Source: Nothopassalora personata (lineage: Eukaryota > Ascomycota > Dothideomycetes > Mycosphaerellales > Mycosphaerellaceae). From it: a stretch of 64,000 bases of DNA. The translations under genes were made by a program, and so were the position numbers. Positions 22,842-33,717 of this stretch are shown here, piece after piece; the first letter of the stretch is position 1; each line of letters starts with the position of its first letter. The DNA lies in NCBI GenBank assembly GCA_033816765.1, contig CM066293.1, positions 1 to 64,000 on the forward strand, read 5' to 3'. The notes under the pieces are model-generated. The model was not told the DNA's origin. It saw only the letters and a list, made by a program, of their open reading frames with translations, and searched no databases.

Positions 22842-25517
22842 CTACGCTTTGAGCCTATACGAGCTAAGACTAGAATCACTGCCCTTATGTCTCGGCGTGG
22901 CAAAGCCACTGGCGATGGAGCCACGGGGTGTGCCTCGTGGGGTACCATACGAGCCAGGTCCGTCGCCGCCCCCACACCAGCACTGACCTTCACCTTCACG
23001 CTCCACGTGAATCACCAGGTTCATACTCTTCTCCCTAGTGAAGTCCTCCACGCGGACTCTGACGTCTTCAAGATCCGCAGACTGGTGTGCGATGATGTGA
23101 ATGACGCCCTGTACCTTCTCGCCGCCAGGGGCGCCGTGATCGTGCCCGTGGTGATGGTGTCCGTGCGCATCACCAGCACCGCCGCTGTCATCAATCCAGA
23201 ATCTTGGCGCAGCGTAGCCAACTATGCCACGCATCTCACCAAGTTCCTGGAGGATGTTCTTGATGTTGTACTCCAGCTGGTCCGGGATGACGAGGAGTAG
23301 CTTTTGACCTGACGATACCACCAATGGAACTGCCGCGGCGAAGATCAAGACGGCGATGATGATCGTTGCGATTGGATCCCATCCATACCACGGCTTCCAT
23401 AAAGTCATGACTGTGCTGAGAATGACTGCCAAGGAACCTCCCGCGTCGGCAGCCACATGCAAGAAAATACCGTGCATATTGTCATCGTGCGAGTGGCCGT
23501 GGGAGTGTGCTTTCGCTTCCGGCTTGTGATCGTGACTGTGTCCATGGGCGTGGCCATTGATGTGCGCATGACTCGCATGAGAATGGTCGCTGTCGTGCGA
23601 ATCGTAATGGGCGTGATGATGGCTATGACTGTGATCATGAGCGTGGGCATGTCCGTGATCGTGGCCATGAGAATGTCCATGATCGTGGCCTGCGTGTGCG
23701 TGTCCAAAAGCGAAGAGGCCAACCATGTTAACCAAGAAGCCAAGCGTCGTCACTACCAACAGCTCCTGCACATGCTGAATCTGTTTACCCTCGAGCATGC
23801 CTTCAGCAGCTTCCCAGATGAACTCCACGCTCACAAGCATGAGAAAGATGCCATTGCCGAAGCCTGCCAGGGTGTTGAGCTTACCCCAGCCATATGGTCG
23901 ATCAGGACTGGTCGGCCATTTGGAGGCGACAGCAGCGCCAAGACCAACTACCAGACCCAGACAATCAAAGAACATGTGGACAGTATCGCTCAGAAGACCA
24001 AGGGAGCCACTCAGGTACCCGTAGATTCCCTGTACAATCATGAAGGCAAAGTTAAGACTGCAGCCGCATGCATTAGCTCGGCTTGTTCCTCTCGCGACAC
24101 AGACCTGGCTCTCGATCACTCACCATGTAAAATATGCAATGCGCCTCGAATCCTTCTCGCTCAATATACCATACATAAGCGAGCCCGGCTCGCATTCTTG
24201 CATAAGTCGTTTCGTAAACCAAGAGTATTCACCCTCAGATGGATGGTGATGATGTGTGTGCGCATTATGCGCGTGCTCGTGAACATTTTCATCGTGGTGA
24301 TGATGCGCGGTCACCGATGCAGTATCGTACAGAACGCCGAAATACGAGAGACCCGCCAGAGCGCCGTTGAAGATGGTCCCAGGCCAAAGCGATGGAGAAA
24401 ACAGGAAAGCACACGCTGCGACCACGAAGCAGCCAAAGCCAAGACCTGCTTTCACTGGGCTGCGGAGAGTGGTGGGTTGCGCGAAAAGGATGGCTGCTGC
24501 GGAAGACGCAAGCGATGCAGTGCTGAAAGCCACCGCTGTAGGAGTGATCGGGGGAGCCGTGGAGAGAACGGTGGATATAAGCAATGTCAGAAGTGACATG
24601 ACAATACCGCCTGCGAGTGTCGTGTTGACATCAGCAACAGAGGAGACCAAGGGGGACGCGGCAGAAAGCTGCGACCAAGATGACCTGGAGGACATAGGTG
24701 AGGATGCCGAGTGGAAACCCAACGAGGGAAGTGGAGGCTGAACCCAGATGATGGAGCAAGCAAGAGCGAGGTAACCAAACGTGAGGTCCGCGTATGATGC
24801 CGTGAACGTGATGTTTGCAAAGTCGAGGGCGAAGGCGAGCAGCATAATCAAGATGGATCCTAGCCTAGACGTCAAGATGCGCTTCCAGTCCTGCCGTGTA
24901 GGTAAACGAGCAGTGTCAGCGCCAGTCAGTCCCGACGCAGCTGCAACCAGCAGGACCAGGCCCATCCGCATGCCTCCAAGCTGAATCGAGGCATAGAAGG
25001 GCAAGCCAACACCCAGCGCACGGACAGCCATCGTTTGCAGAGCAGAAGGTGTGAATGAGGCAGTAAAGCCGTCAGACGATTCTGGCTTATCTTTCCGCCG
25101 ATCCAACAATCGTTCTGACGATCTCATCTTGGCCAACAGACCCACGAGCAGGAGGGTGGCCGAGGTGAGGGTACATGCATCGACAAAGGCATTGCCGGGC
25201 TTGTGTAGGGTATGTCCTGCCGTCAAGTCATCCTCCAGCACCGACTTCTGCAGCTTTTGGTATGCCGACAGTGGAGGCAAGCCATCATCCTCGAGGCCGC
25301 TCCCGCTCGAGTAGGCAACGGATGCGAATATGTATGGCAAAGGTATCAGCAAGCTTGTCAGAGCCTCAGGCCAGGAGAACCATGAGGTCGAGGCAGGGTG
25401 TATGTGGCCCTGGTATATGCCAGCTGGTCTTCCCAAGTCCGATATTCCACGCGGTCTGCTCAACCTGCCCTTCATTGGCGATTGCGATTCAGGCTGGCTC
25501 AGTGTATGATGATGGCT

Positions 25518-25552
<35 letters not shown>

Positions 25553-25886
25553 GGGGATGAGCGTGGCTATGTATGTGTCCGTTGCTATGCGGCGGCGGGT
25601 GGTGGTGGTGGTGGTGGTGGTGGTGAGGGAGAGCGTGGACTGCATTTGCATTGTGCTCGCAGCGTGTAGGGTCGGGTTCTGGCAGTGGGGAGGTAAGTGG
25701 ACTCGTCTCCTGCAGTGTATAGAGACTTCCATTCGGCGGCTTTGGGAAGTCTAGGTTCGTTTTCGGCGGCGAGATGTGGCTGCCAGACGAGGATCTGCTG
25801 TGTTGGTGGCCATGGGTGTGATTGTTGCTTCCTGTTCTTGTTCCTGCGTCGAGAAAGGTTGGAAGCGCATAGCTGGATGATGCCAT
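22842..25886 (-). CDS. MSC2: Msc2-type zinc transporter (cation diffusion facilitator)
   Basis: Two exons, 24124-25886 and 22842-24057, flank a 66-nt intron (GTGAGT...CTGCAG) that joins YFT to CLNFAFMIVQ, giving 992 residues. A further in-frame ATG at 25916 would add 10 residues. The long N-terminal half has many predicted membrane helices, as in Msc2 and vertebrate ZnT5. A His-rich cytosolic segment with a run of nine His and a (His-Asp) repeat lies at about residues 100-135. The CDF core has LLSDTVHMFFD in helix II and GIFLHVAADAGGSLAVI in helix V, which carry the Asp/His zinc ligands. Between them is a second His-rich loop of about 80 residues. In yeast, Msc2 pairs with Zrg17 and moves zinc into the ER and early secretory pathway. 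It is divergent from ALG1, about 400 bp apart. Confidence 0.95.
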
Positions 25887-26299
25887 GTCACTGACGGCGC
25901 GTGGCAGTATATACACGCGTCGTGCTTGACTGACAGTGCTAGTTCTACCGCAGCATTGGGCTTCGCCGTGTTTCTTGATTTCCCTACGTCAAAAACGTCC
26001 TTTTCTTCCTGCTGATGGATTGCGTGTGTCGATGCGCGCAATCGGCGGGACGGGAATAGCGCTCGAGCTATTTCACGACACCTTCTCCTGAATACAGGGC
26101 ACCCCCCCCCCCCCGCCCCCCCCCCCCCCCAGTAATGTAATACGGCCAAGCGGGCTTGCAGGTAACCACTGTAGACATCCACCACACCACCACCACCACC
26201 ACCACCACCACCACCTGCTCTGACCACAGCCGTCGCCAGGCAATATACATACATACTGTATGAACATACTATACTGTACGACCGGCGACGGCGGCAGCG
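25887..26299. promoter_or_regulatory. Shared MSC2/ALG1 upstream region with poly-C and (CAC)n tracts
   Basis: This stretch separates two divergent housekeeping genes. It contains 13 C, one G and 15 C (26102-26130) and a pure (CAC)n run of about ten units (26186-26215). Both are polypyrimidine/purine-asymmetric. A promoter role is inferred only from position. Confidence 0.5.
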
Positions 26300-27784
26300 A
26301 TGACATGGACTGACTGTGCCTGGACCGCAGCTCTGTACGGGGCGGCAGTGTGCTCGGTCATCACTTTCATCCTCATCTGCACCCTGCCATCATCGTACTC
26401 CAATTTCCAACCTCATGTAGTGACCGACAGCGACTTCACTGAGGAAAACAAACAGGACGCTGGGAAATCGGGGTACGCCTACTTCCAGAAGCACAAGGGC
26501 TCCAATGGCCACCTCGCGTTGGACGCCAGTGTCCAAATCGTGGTCCTGGGAGATATCGGTCGCAGTCCACGCATGCAGTACCATGCCTTGAGCATAGCTA
26601 AGCACGGAAGCAAAGTTGACATGATCGGCTACACGGGAGCAGAAGTGCATCCAGATATCCTGAAGAGTGCTTTCATCTCCATCGTCCCGCTCAAGCCATT
26701 CCCATCCGCGCTGCAGACCAGCAACAAGCTGCTGTTCTTGCTTCTTGCACCTGTCAAGGTCCTGTACCAAATTCTTGGTCTCTACTACACCTTGTCGTAT
26801 CGAACAAAAGCCTCAAAGTGGATGCTGGTTCAAAATCCGCCATCGATCCCGACACTGGCCATCTGCCAAGCAATCTGCTTCCTTCGTAACACCAGGCTTG
26901 TAATCGACTGGCACAACTTTGGCTACTCTATTCTGGCACTGCGTCTGGGCCTTAAGCATCCTCTGGTCAGGATATCCGAATGGTACGAGGGCTTCTTCTC
27001 CGCCCGTGGCGTGCACGCACATTTCTGCGTCACGAATGCCATGGCGAGAGTGCTGAAGGACAAATGGGCCATCGAAAATGCTCTCCCTCTACACGATCGA
27101 CCCGCTGACATCTACCAACCACTCACTATCGAGAAACGAGCCGAAGTCCTACGACGCCTACCAGGCACTTCTGAACATGCGAACGACCTTCTCCAAGGCC
27201 GCTGTAAACTACTGGTGAGCTCCACTTCCTGGACTCCAGATGAGGACTTCTCCATCCTTCTAGATGCTCTCGTACAGTACTCTGCCGCGGTCGCTGCCGA
27301 CAACACTCTTCCGAACATCATCGCCATCATTACAGGCAAAGGGCCACAACGGGAGCACTATCTTCGACAGATCGAAGCCTTGACACGGGACGGCAAACTA
27401 CCTTATGTCATGGTCGCCACCGCCTGGCTCAGCCCGGAGGACTATGCTGCCCTTCTTGGTGCTGCTGATCTAGGTGTATCGTTACATACGTCCTCATCTG
27501 GCGTGGATCTCCCGATGAAAGTGGTAGACATGTTCGGCACTGGCCTGCCAGTCGTGGGCTGGGGGGAGTTTGAGGCGTGGCCGGAGCTGGTCAAGGAAGG
27601 TGTGAATGGGAAAGGGTTTGACAGCGCGCAGAAGCTCGTTGGCATATTGAAGGACCTCTTTGGCGATGACGGAAGTGGTTTGATGGAGCTCGAAGAGCTG
27701 AGACGAGGTGCCATGAAAGAGGTTCAGAGGCGGTGGGACGATGAGTGGATGCCTGTGGCTGGGAAACTGTTTCAGCTGTCCTAA
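26300..27784 (+). CDS. ALG1: Chitobiosyldiphosphodolichol beta-1,4-mannosyltransferase
   Basis: An intronless protein of 494 residues in glycosyltransferase family 33. A single N-terminal membrane anchor (about residues 10-30) precedes the catalytic region, which begins with VVLGDIGRSPRMQYHALS. LVIDWHNFGYSIL, HAHFCVTNAM, DRPADIYQPL, SSTSWTPDEDFSILLDAL and ITGKGPQREHY follow. The donor-site end has SLHTSSSGVDLPMKVVDMFGTGLPVVG. All are conserved in Alg1. The enzyme adds the first mannose from GDP-mannose to GlcNAc2-PP-dolichol on the cytosolic face of the ER, an early step in N-glycan assembly. It is divergent from the zinc transporter gene; no functional tie is implied. Length matches the family. 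Confidence 0.97.
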   Translation: MTWTDCAWTAALYGAAVCSVITFILICTLPSSYSNFQPHVVTDSDFTEENKQDAGKSGYAYFQKHKGSNGHLALDASVQIVVLGDIGRSPRMQYHALSIAKHGSKVDMIGYTGAEVHPDILKSAFISIVPLKPFPSALQTSNKLLFLLLAPVKVLYQILGLYYTLSYRTKASKWMLVQNPPSIPTLAICQAICFLRNTRLVIDWHNFGYSILALRLGLKHPLVRISEWYEGFFSARGVHAHFCVTNAMARVLKDKWAIENALPLHDRPADIYQPLTIEKRAEVLRRLPGTSEHANDLLQGRCKLLVSSTSWTPDEDFSILLDALVQYSAAVAADNTLPNIIAIITGKGPQREHYLRQIEALTRDGKLPYVMVATAWLSPEDYAALLGAADLGVSLHTSSSGVDLPMKVVDMFGTGLPVVGWGEFEAWPELVKEGVNGKGFDSAQKLVGILKDLFGDDGSGLMELEELRRGAMKEVQRRWDDEWMPVAGKLFQLS

Positions 27785-28994
27785 CTACAACGCAGCGATC
27801 AAGCACCTTCCAGTACAGCGGCTATGCAGCATGTCCTCGTTCTGGAGCAAGATATGTTGCCGACCTGTATCATGTTTCTATAAGCAACAAGCCCATCATC
27901 GAATATGTGGCGATAACCATGCCACTTCACGACGAACACAGATTTGGTGGCAACATTTGCACTGGCACTTTCGAACATTACCGGGACGTTGGAGAGTATG
28001 CTTGAGGAGTATGAGCGGAGGGAGGCTAAAGCTAGCAAGAGACGTGTGCAAGGCACCGCCCACCGCAAGCGGATCACGGGGAGGAGGTGTCGGCCGAGAA
28101 GGCGAGGGAGGACAGCTGTAATGGCTGTGAGGGTGACGGAGCGGTCCACGGGGATCTTGGACCTGTCGCTTTTTCCCCTGAGGCGTAGCCCATCTCCACT
28201 GAGGTAGGCGGATGTGAGGAGTCCTGAGACTGTGGGGGAGAACAATTGCATGGCCTGGGCTAAAAATGATGGGAGAGCGTGCGCCACTTCTGATTCAGCT
28301 CTTGAGAGGGTTATAAATCACACAGTGAATTGGTCCGCGATATGCAGCTCGACAACGGATTGTGGAAGGATTTATCATAGTCACGCACAGGACACCCTCA
28401 TGGCGCAAACAGTCAGTGGCCATTGGCCGAGTCATGTGCCATCTAGGTCCCTGCCTGTCTCGTGAAGATCCTGATCACGAGCTCGCGGAGGGCGTTGGGA
28501 GTATGCTGTTCGAGTAGCGATGATTGTATTTTTTGTCTTTTGCTGTAATGCTAGGTCGTCTTATGGTCTGATCCTTTCGTCTACTCGATTGAGAGCGATC
28601 GACCGGGTCGAACATTGATCATTCGTTGCTCAAACTCATTTTGAAGGAGACAGGCTATTGAAGCGGCGGCCTGTCCAGACCCGGCTGTTCTAGCGCCGTT
28701 GATACGTTGTGCCTTTTTTGAGTCGACCCTGTCTGCACTACGGACGAACCGTAGGCGACATCAGTTCGCTCCTCCTTCTACTCAAATCTCCTGTCCACAT
28801 CTGTCACAGCGAAGAACAACCTCATCGTCATCCCGGCACCACTTCAAAGTCGTCTCCCCAAACATATCCGTCTTCCTCTCAAACAACCCCTTCAACACTG
28901 CCATGACATTTGGGCACCCTAAATCCGGCAGGGACTGTCCCGAGCTCCTCCTGGGTGGGAACGGCGACTTCGATCTTCCAGGAGGTTGCGTCTG
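27785..28994. other. Spacer with unrecognised overlapping reading frames
   Basis: A 162-residue minus-strand frame (27799-28287) and two plus-strand frames (27745-28005, 27944-28207) overlap. None resembles a known family and I cannot choose between strands. The rest (28300-28990) shows nothing. Confidence 0.2.
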
Positions 28995-31006
28995 CTATGG
29001 CTCAGCCTCCTCGACACCATCAGCACCAGGCTCCGTTGGTCGCTCAATCTCCCTCGTGAGGTATGACATGACTCCCCACAGAGCGCGGAAAGCCTGAACT
29101 CGCTCCTCAATGTGAAAGAGGTCGTACCATGGCGTCCGTTCTAATTTTGGCGAAAACCATGCTTGATCTGCCGGCATTGATGGGTCAGATTGCATTGGGT
29201 TCGGGAACTGCTCGGTTTCTAGATAATCGAGGTATGCTTCGTGGACTGTAAGTTTGAGGATGGAGATGTGGTGGTTCAGAGAGGAGACCATGAAGACCTG
29301 TATGGTGAGTCAGCAGGTAAGAGCGGTAGGTGGAAGTATGCGAGTTTACCTGATCGTAAGGCGAACCCGGCTCTTTCCCAATAGCCTGGTAATCGGTCTT
29401 CGGATCCCATGTCTTGCTGCCAGGCTTGAGTTCTTTCCACAACATCGCCGGCGTCTTCTTCTTGCGTGGCTTATTGGTACTCGACTTTACCGCTCCGAGC
29501 ATCTCTTCGGCCATGCCGAGAACATCATTGACCAAAGTATCGCTGTTTCCTTCGTGCTTCTCCACCTCGCCGCCTGGTCCGCCTCCCCATCTCGGCTTAT
29601 TCGTATACCACTTACCCTCACCTGGCCGCACTTCCGTCTTGCCCTCTCGTCTACGCTCCTGAGCGCACTGGAGAAGTCCTCCTAATTCTCGCATGAGGTC
29701 CAGCCTCACTCTCATAGCAGAATGAGCTTGATCAATGCCTGGCGCATGAAAATCTGTCTCTGGTCTGACCTGTATTGTAAGTATTGGACCCTCGAGGCCA
29801 CCCGTCCGAATTTTGCTTCGATCTTTCGGGATGCGGTACACTTGTGCTGTTTGCCTAATTGGGATGTTGAGATGGTTCATTTGCACGACAGGCATTCGCC
29901 GAGGTGCTTCGACCTTGCACTCAAATGCCCAGCAGGCGGCCTCCACGAATGCTCTGACAGTGTCTGTGCGGAACTGATCTGGCATATCTCGACCCGATGC
30001 CGTGCGGTAACCTTTGTAGCGCATACATGATCGCGGCTCAGGGGTCGCACTTTCAGATCTGGAAAGGCGGGCACTATCTTGTTCTGATGCACCATTTGGT
30101 CTCTCATCAGCCTGAGGATGTGGTGTTTTCGCGGCATTTTCCTGTACCTGGGCCGCCAGTTCTTCGTTGACAGATGAGTGAGCTGAAGGGTCGGGTGGCT
30201 GCTTCGTCTTGGAACCAAATATAGGTACTGTGACTTCCGAGCTTGGATGACTTGATTCGGTCCTTTGACGCTTGTGTCCTTTCTCGACGCTTGCCTGAGC
30301 AGGCAAATGAGCTGGAAGACCTTCGTAGTACTGATCAAGGCTCGTATCCCAGTACTGCGCCATGCTCTCTAGGCCTTCCCAAAACTTTCTAAGCCAGGCG
30401 ATCCGCGGAGGTTTGACACCAGGCTTCGTCGTTCTGTTGATGTTCCGGTAGCCCGCGTCGTTCTCGATCCGCAGCTCGGCCAGGCGCTCGTCGAAGGCTT
30501 TGCGGCGCTTGGCGGATACCGAATCAATCTTGTTAGCATTGGCATATGTCGATGGGGTCATAGCTTGGTCTGCAGTGAGTGGAGGCAAGTACGAACTTCC
30601 ATCGGGCGCCAGAGGAACCAGTTGGTCAGGAGGATAGGTTTGCCAGTACTGCACATTGAGCGCTTCGACATGTCGAGGAGAAATGTCCGCCGGTCCTCGA
30701 ACTTTTGAGAACAGTGCTCGCATGCGCGGAGGAGACTCCTTCTTCCATACTCTACTAAGATGTTGACCATGTTGTGGGAACAATATGGGCGTTGCAGCTG
30801 ATGGTGGATCTCGTTCTTGTTCGGGGTCTGTGCCACTGAAGCCAACGCCTATATCGTGTTGTTAGTCTCTGATTGGGGGAAGAAGCAGTTGTGTTGCTCT
30901 TGCCAGAGCTACGTCCAGGGAAAGGTATCCTTATGGTTCCAACAAACCAGTGGGTCCTCTTTGGCCTTCGTGTTCGTGGAGTGTCGCGCCAATTGGACAG
31001 CTGCAT
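28995..31006 (-). CDS. Conserved hypothetical fungal protein, three-exon model
   Basis: The long central exon and the short 3' exon are secure: intron 29298-29349 has CAG/GTAAAC and ACAG/GTC borders, phase 0. The 5' exon is my proposal: ATG at 31006, exon 30913-31006, intron 30849-30912 with a GACTAAC branch and ATATAG acceptor, phase 1. This yields about 631 residues. The protein has a basic N-terminal part and LNVQYWQTYPPDQLVPLAPDG-like conserved text (about residues 75-95). Next come a KRRKAFDERLAELR helix, a low-complexity middle, and a conserved C-terminal domain with RTDTVRAFVEAACWAFECKV and PIRQTAQVYRIPKDRSK. It ends with a helical EERVQAFRALWGVMSYLTREIE segment. I recognise no catalytic motif or membrane helix and assign no function. 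Confidence 0.65.
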
Positions 31007-32252
31007 GGTCTTGGAATATCGATAGAGGCGGATATGGACGACGACTGCAACTGTACGCGTCGTGCAGATATGCAAGGCAGGGCAGCATGCACGGTTAAAC
31101 CTCATGGCCGGCCTCATGGCAGCCACGCGAGGCACTTCCCTCATGTCGTGGACGGGGCCTTTCACTGCCGCGGTTCTGCACACAAGGAAAGTGGTGATAC
31201 ACACCGGAAAAGACACCAGTCATGAACATGTTGCTTGACGATTTGCTGCCAATAGCATGCTTGCCTTGGCTTCCTCTGAACGTCCCAAGTACAGGGTCGG
31301 CCGTTCACATCCCCCGCGGTCCCATGGAGAAGGGAAGGAACATCTCTTGCAAGGCTCGAAACGGGGAGACGTAGACTCTGGCAGCAGCGAACCTGCGCGA
31401 CGCAAAGAGCGTACGAGTGCCATGCAGTATGCACAAGACTGGAGCACATCACGCAAGGATGGCGAAGCGGCCTGCACATCATGCGGTGCGGTGCGGTGCG
31501 GTGCGGTGCTCCCCACGCAGCTAGAGCTTCCAGCTTCCCGTCACCCACGTTGACGGGACCTACAGTACATCCTCCATATCCTGAGCACAATGGCATCGCT
31601 AGACGGGAAGGGCTCCGTAGCTGCTGCGTGACAGAAGCTGAGGAGACGACAAGAGGACCAGCAACCACCACCAAGGTCAAGACTGTGAAGAGGGAGAAGC
31701 TTCATCAAGAGCCGAGGTCGGGCGAGTGTATGGAGTATGGAGGGGCAAGGATCGGGGATCGGGCGGAGATGTTCCTTCCGGCAGTTGGTGGCTAGCGAGC
31801 CACCACGTCGGTTTTCTGTGGTGTCATGCCAAACATGGTCGCGTGAGGACGTGCCACTGGTAGAGCTGCTCCATCGAATCGACACGACACGGCTCGGCAC
31901 GTCATCTCGAGCCATTGACATGCATCCATCCTCCATCATGCCACAAGAGTGAGCGCCAACTTATGACGAAGTGTGGATAGTTAGGATACGACTGCCCAAG
32001 CTCATACAGTACAGTACACTGATGAGAAACATGCTGGTTGCCAATCATCCTGTCTTACATGAATGAGAGCACACCCCACCCAAAGCTCTCGCCAAAGGCT
32101 TGCCCACCCCCACTTGCCGCCCATATGTATTCATTCCATTCTTGCTGTGAGGCATTGGTATAGACTTCCACATTGACGTAGCATTGCCGCCCTTTCTGCT
32201 TACATACGTACATTGGCCTGTCGTCGAAACGAAGCACCCCAATCTGCTCGCC
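31007..32252. other. Spacer with a GGTGC pentanucleotide repeat
   Basis: No gene is supported. A (TGCGG)5 tandem tract lies at 31482-31509 and inflates open frames on both strands. The right end is the upstream region of the dehydrogenase. Confidence 0.3.
31482..31509 (+). repeat. Tandem TGCGG pentanucleotide repeat
   Basis: Five perfect TGCGG units in a row followed by TGC. It lies in non-coding DNA between the hypothetical gene and the dehydrogenase. Confidence 0.9.
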
Positions 32253-33266
32253 ATGGCCATCACGTACGCAACGATAGGCACCAACTGGATTACCGACAGC
32301 TGGATCATCGCAGCCCAGAAGGCAGGAGGATGGCAGCTAGATGCAATCTACTCCCGCAGCAAAGAGCAAGCAGAAAAGTTGGGCAAGAAATACAACGTCA
32401 CCAACTTCTACACCTCCCTCGACGCCCTCGCCGTCAGCAACGTCCAAGCCATCTACATCGCCTCCCCCAACAGCCTCCACTACGAGCAAGCCAAACAAAT
32501 GCTCCTCGCCAAGAAACACGTCCTCCTCGAGAAACCAGCCACGTCGACAGTAGCCGAGCTCGACGACCTCTTCCGAATCGCCAAAGAGCAAGGAGTCTAC
32601 CTCATCGAAGCATACCGACACATCCAAGAAGCCAACTACAAATTGCTGAAGAAACTGGTCAACGACGAGAAGAGACTAGGCCCCATCTACGGCGCGAGCT
32701 TCACCTACGCCACCTACAGCAGCCGCTACAACAACGTCCTCGCCGGCGAAACTCCCAACATCTTCTCCCTAGACTTCTCCGGCGGGTCTCTCGTCGACGT
32801 GGGAGTCTACCCCGTCACCGCGGCCGTGGCTCTCTTCGGCGCACCCAAGTCCACGACCTACGTTCCCTTCATCGCTGCGACAGGGGTAGACGGCGGAGGT
32901 GTCGGAATCTTGCATTACGACGGCTTCGGGGTGCAGATCAATCATTCGAAAGGATACCAGAGTACCGCGCCGTGCGAGGTTTATGGAGAAAAAGGGACGA
33001 TCACGATCAATAGTACGACGGACATAAGCACCGTTCAACATTTCGATCCGGTGAAGAAGACGACGGAGGAACTGGCGGGCCCGTACAAGACGGCGGAGAA
33101 GCCAAATGTTAATATGGAAGAGGAAGCCATCGAGTTCGCGAGGATAATCAATGAGAAAGACACCAGGGCTTTGGCGGAGCTGGAGGAAATTTCGAGGATT
33201 GTGATCGCAGTCACCACGGATATGAGGAGGCAGGGTGGGGTCGTGTACCCTGCGGACAAGAAGTAA
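32253..33266 (+). CDS. Gfo/Idh/MocA-family oxidoreductase
   Basis: Intronless, 337 residues from ATG 32253, which sits in a strong GCCATGG context; an upstream in-frame ATG at 32184 would add an unlikely leader. The N-terminal Rossmann domain starts ITYATIGTNWITDSWIIAA, a divergent version of the GxGxxG loop. It continues with AIYSRSKEQAEKL, IYIASPNSLHYEQAKQML and the family signature VLLEKPATST. The C-terminal substrate domain has EAYRHIQEANYKLLKKLV and SGGSLVDVGVYPVTAAVALFG. Relatives include dihydrodiol and D-xylose dehydrogenases that oxidise sugars with NAD(P). The substrate here is unknown. Neighbouring genes give no pathway hint. Confidence 0.9.
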   Translation: MAITYATIGTNWITDSWIIAAQKAGGWQLDAIYSRSKEQAEKLGKKYNVTNFYTSLDALAVSNVQAIYIASPNSLHYEQAKQMLLAKKHVLLEKPATSTVAELDDLFRIAKEQGVYLIEAYRHIQEANYKLLKKLVNDEKRLGPIYGASFTYATYSSRYNNVLAGETPNIFSLDFSGGSLVDVGVYPVTAAVALFGAPKSTTYVPFIAATGVDGGGVGILHYDGFGVQINHSKGYQSTAPCEVYGEKGTITINSTTDISTVQHFDPVKKTTEELAGPYKTAEKPNVNMEEEAIEFARIINEKDTRALAELEEISRIVIAVTTDMRRQGGVVYPADKK

Positions 33267-33717
33267 TGAAGAGGCATGAAACGGCGTGGTCATGGCTTAG
33301 GTTGGTCTGCACATAAGGACTTGAGAGGCACGTATCGATAGCGATCAACAGTTCGCGTGTCGCACGGGGAAATTTGCTGATATCGGTAGTCATGATACCC
33401 TTGTATAGGCATGTGTGACAAACAGCTATAAGACGAGGTGGATATGGAGTAGACTTTCCCACGTTGAGAGAACACGCGGTCTGCGTTTCTTGAGTCAGTG
33501 GGGACGCGCGCGAGGCTTGCTTCAGGGATGTATCTTGGAACCATCTCCTTTGGTTGTCTGCTGCATCCGCCTTGCATGTAATAATGACTGAACTTAAGAG
33601 TTGATCATTTTTTCGGCAGACGCATGAGCAGTGATGATAGCAGCTTGGATTATCTTTGTCGTTCGCGTAACGACCCGCTGATCGCTCAGACACTGACTGA
33701 CCGACTTCGGCACAAGC

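Noticed and set aside
23457..24596. 379-residue plus-strand frame across the zinc transporter
   Set aside because: It is antisense to the MSC2 coding exons. Its Met/Val-rich text is the complement of the His-rich loop codons.
27799..28287. 162-residue minus-strand frame downstream of ALG1
   Set aside because: It is overlapped by two plus-strand frames, matches no family, and no strand preference could be argued.
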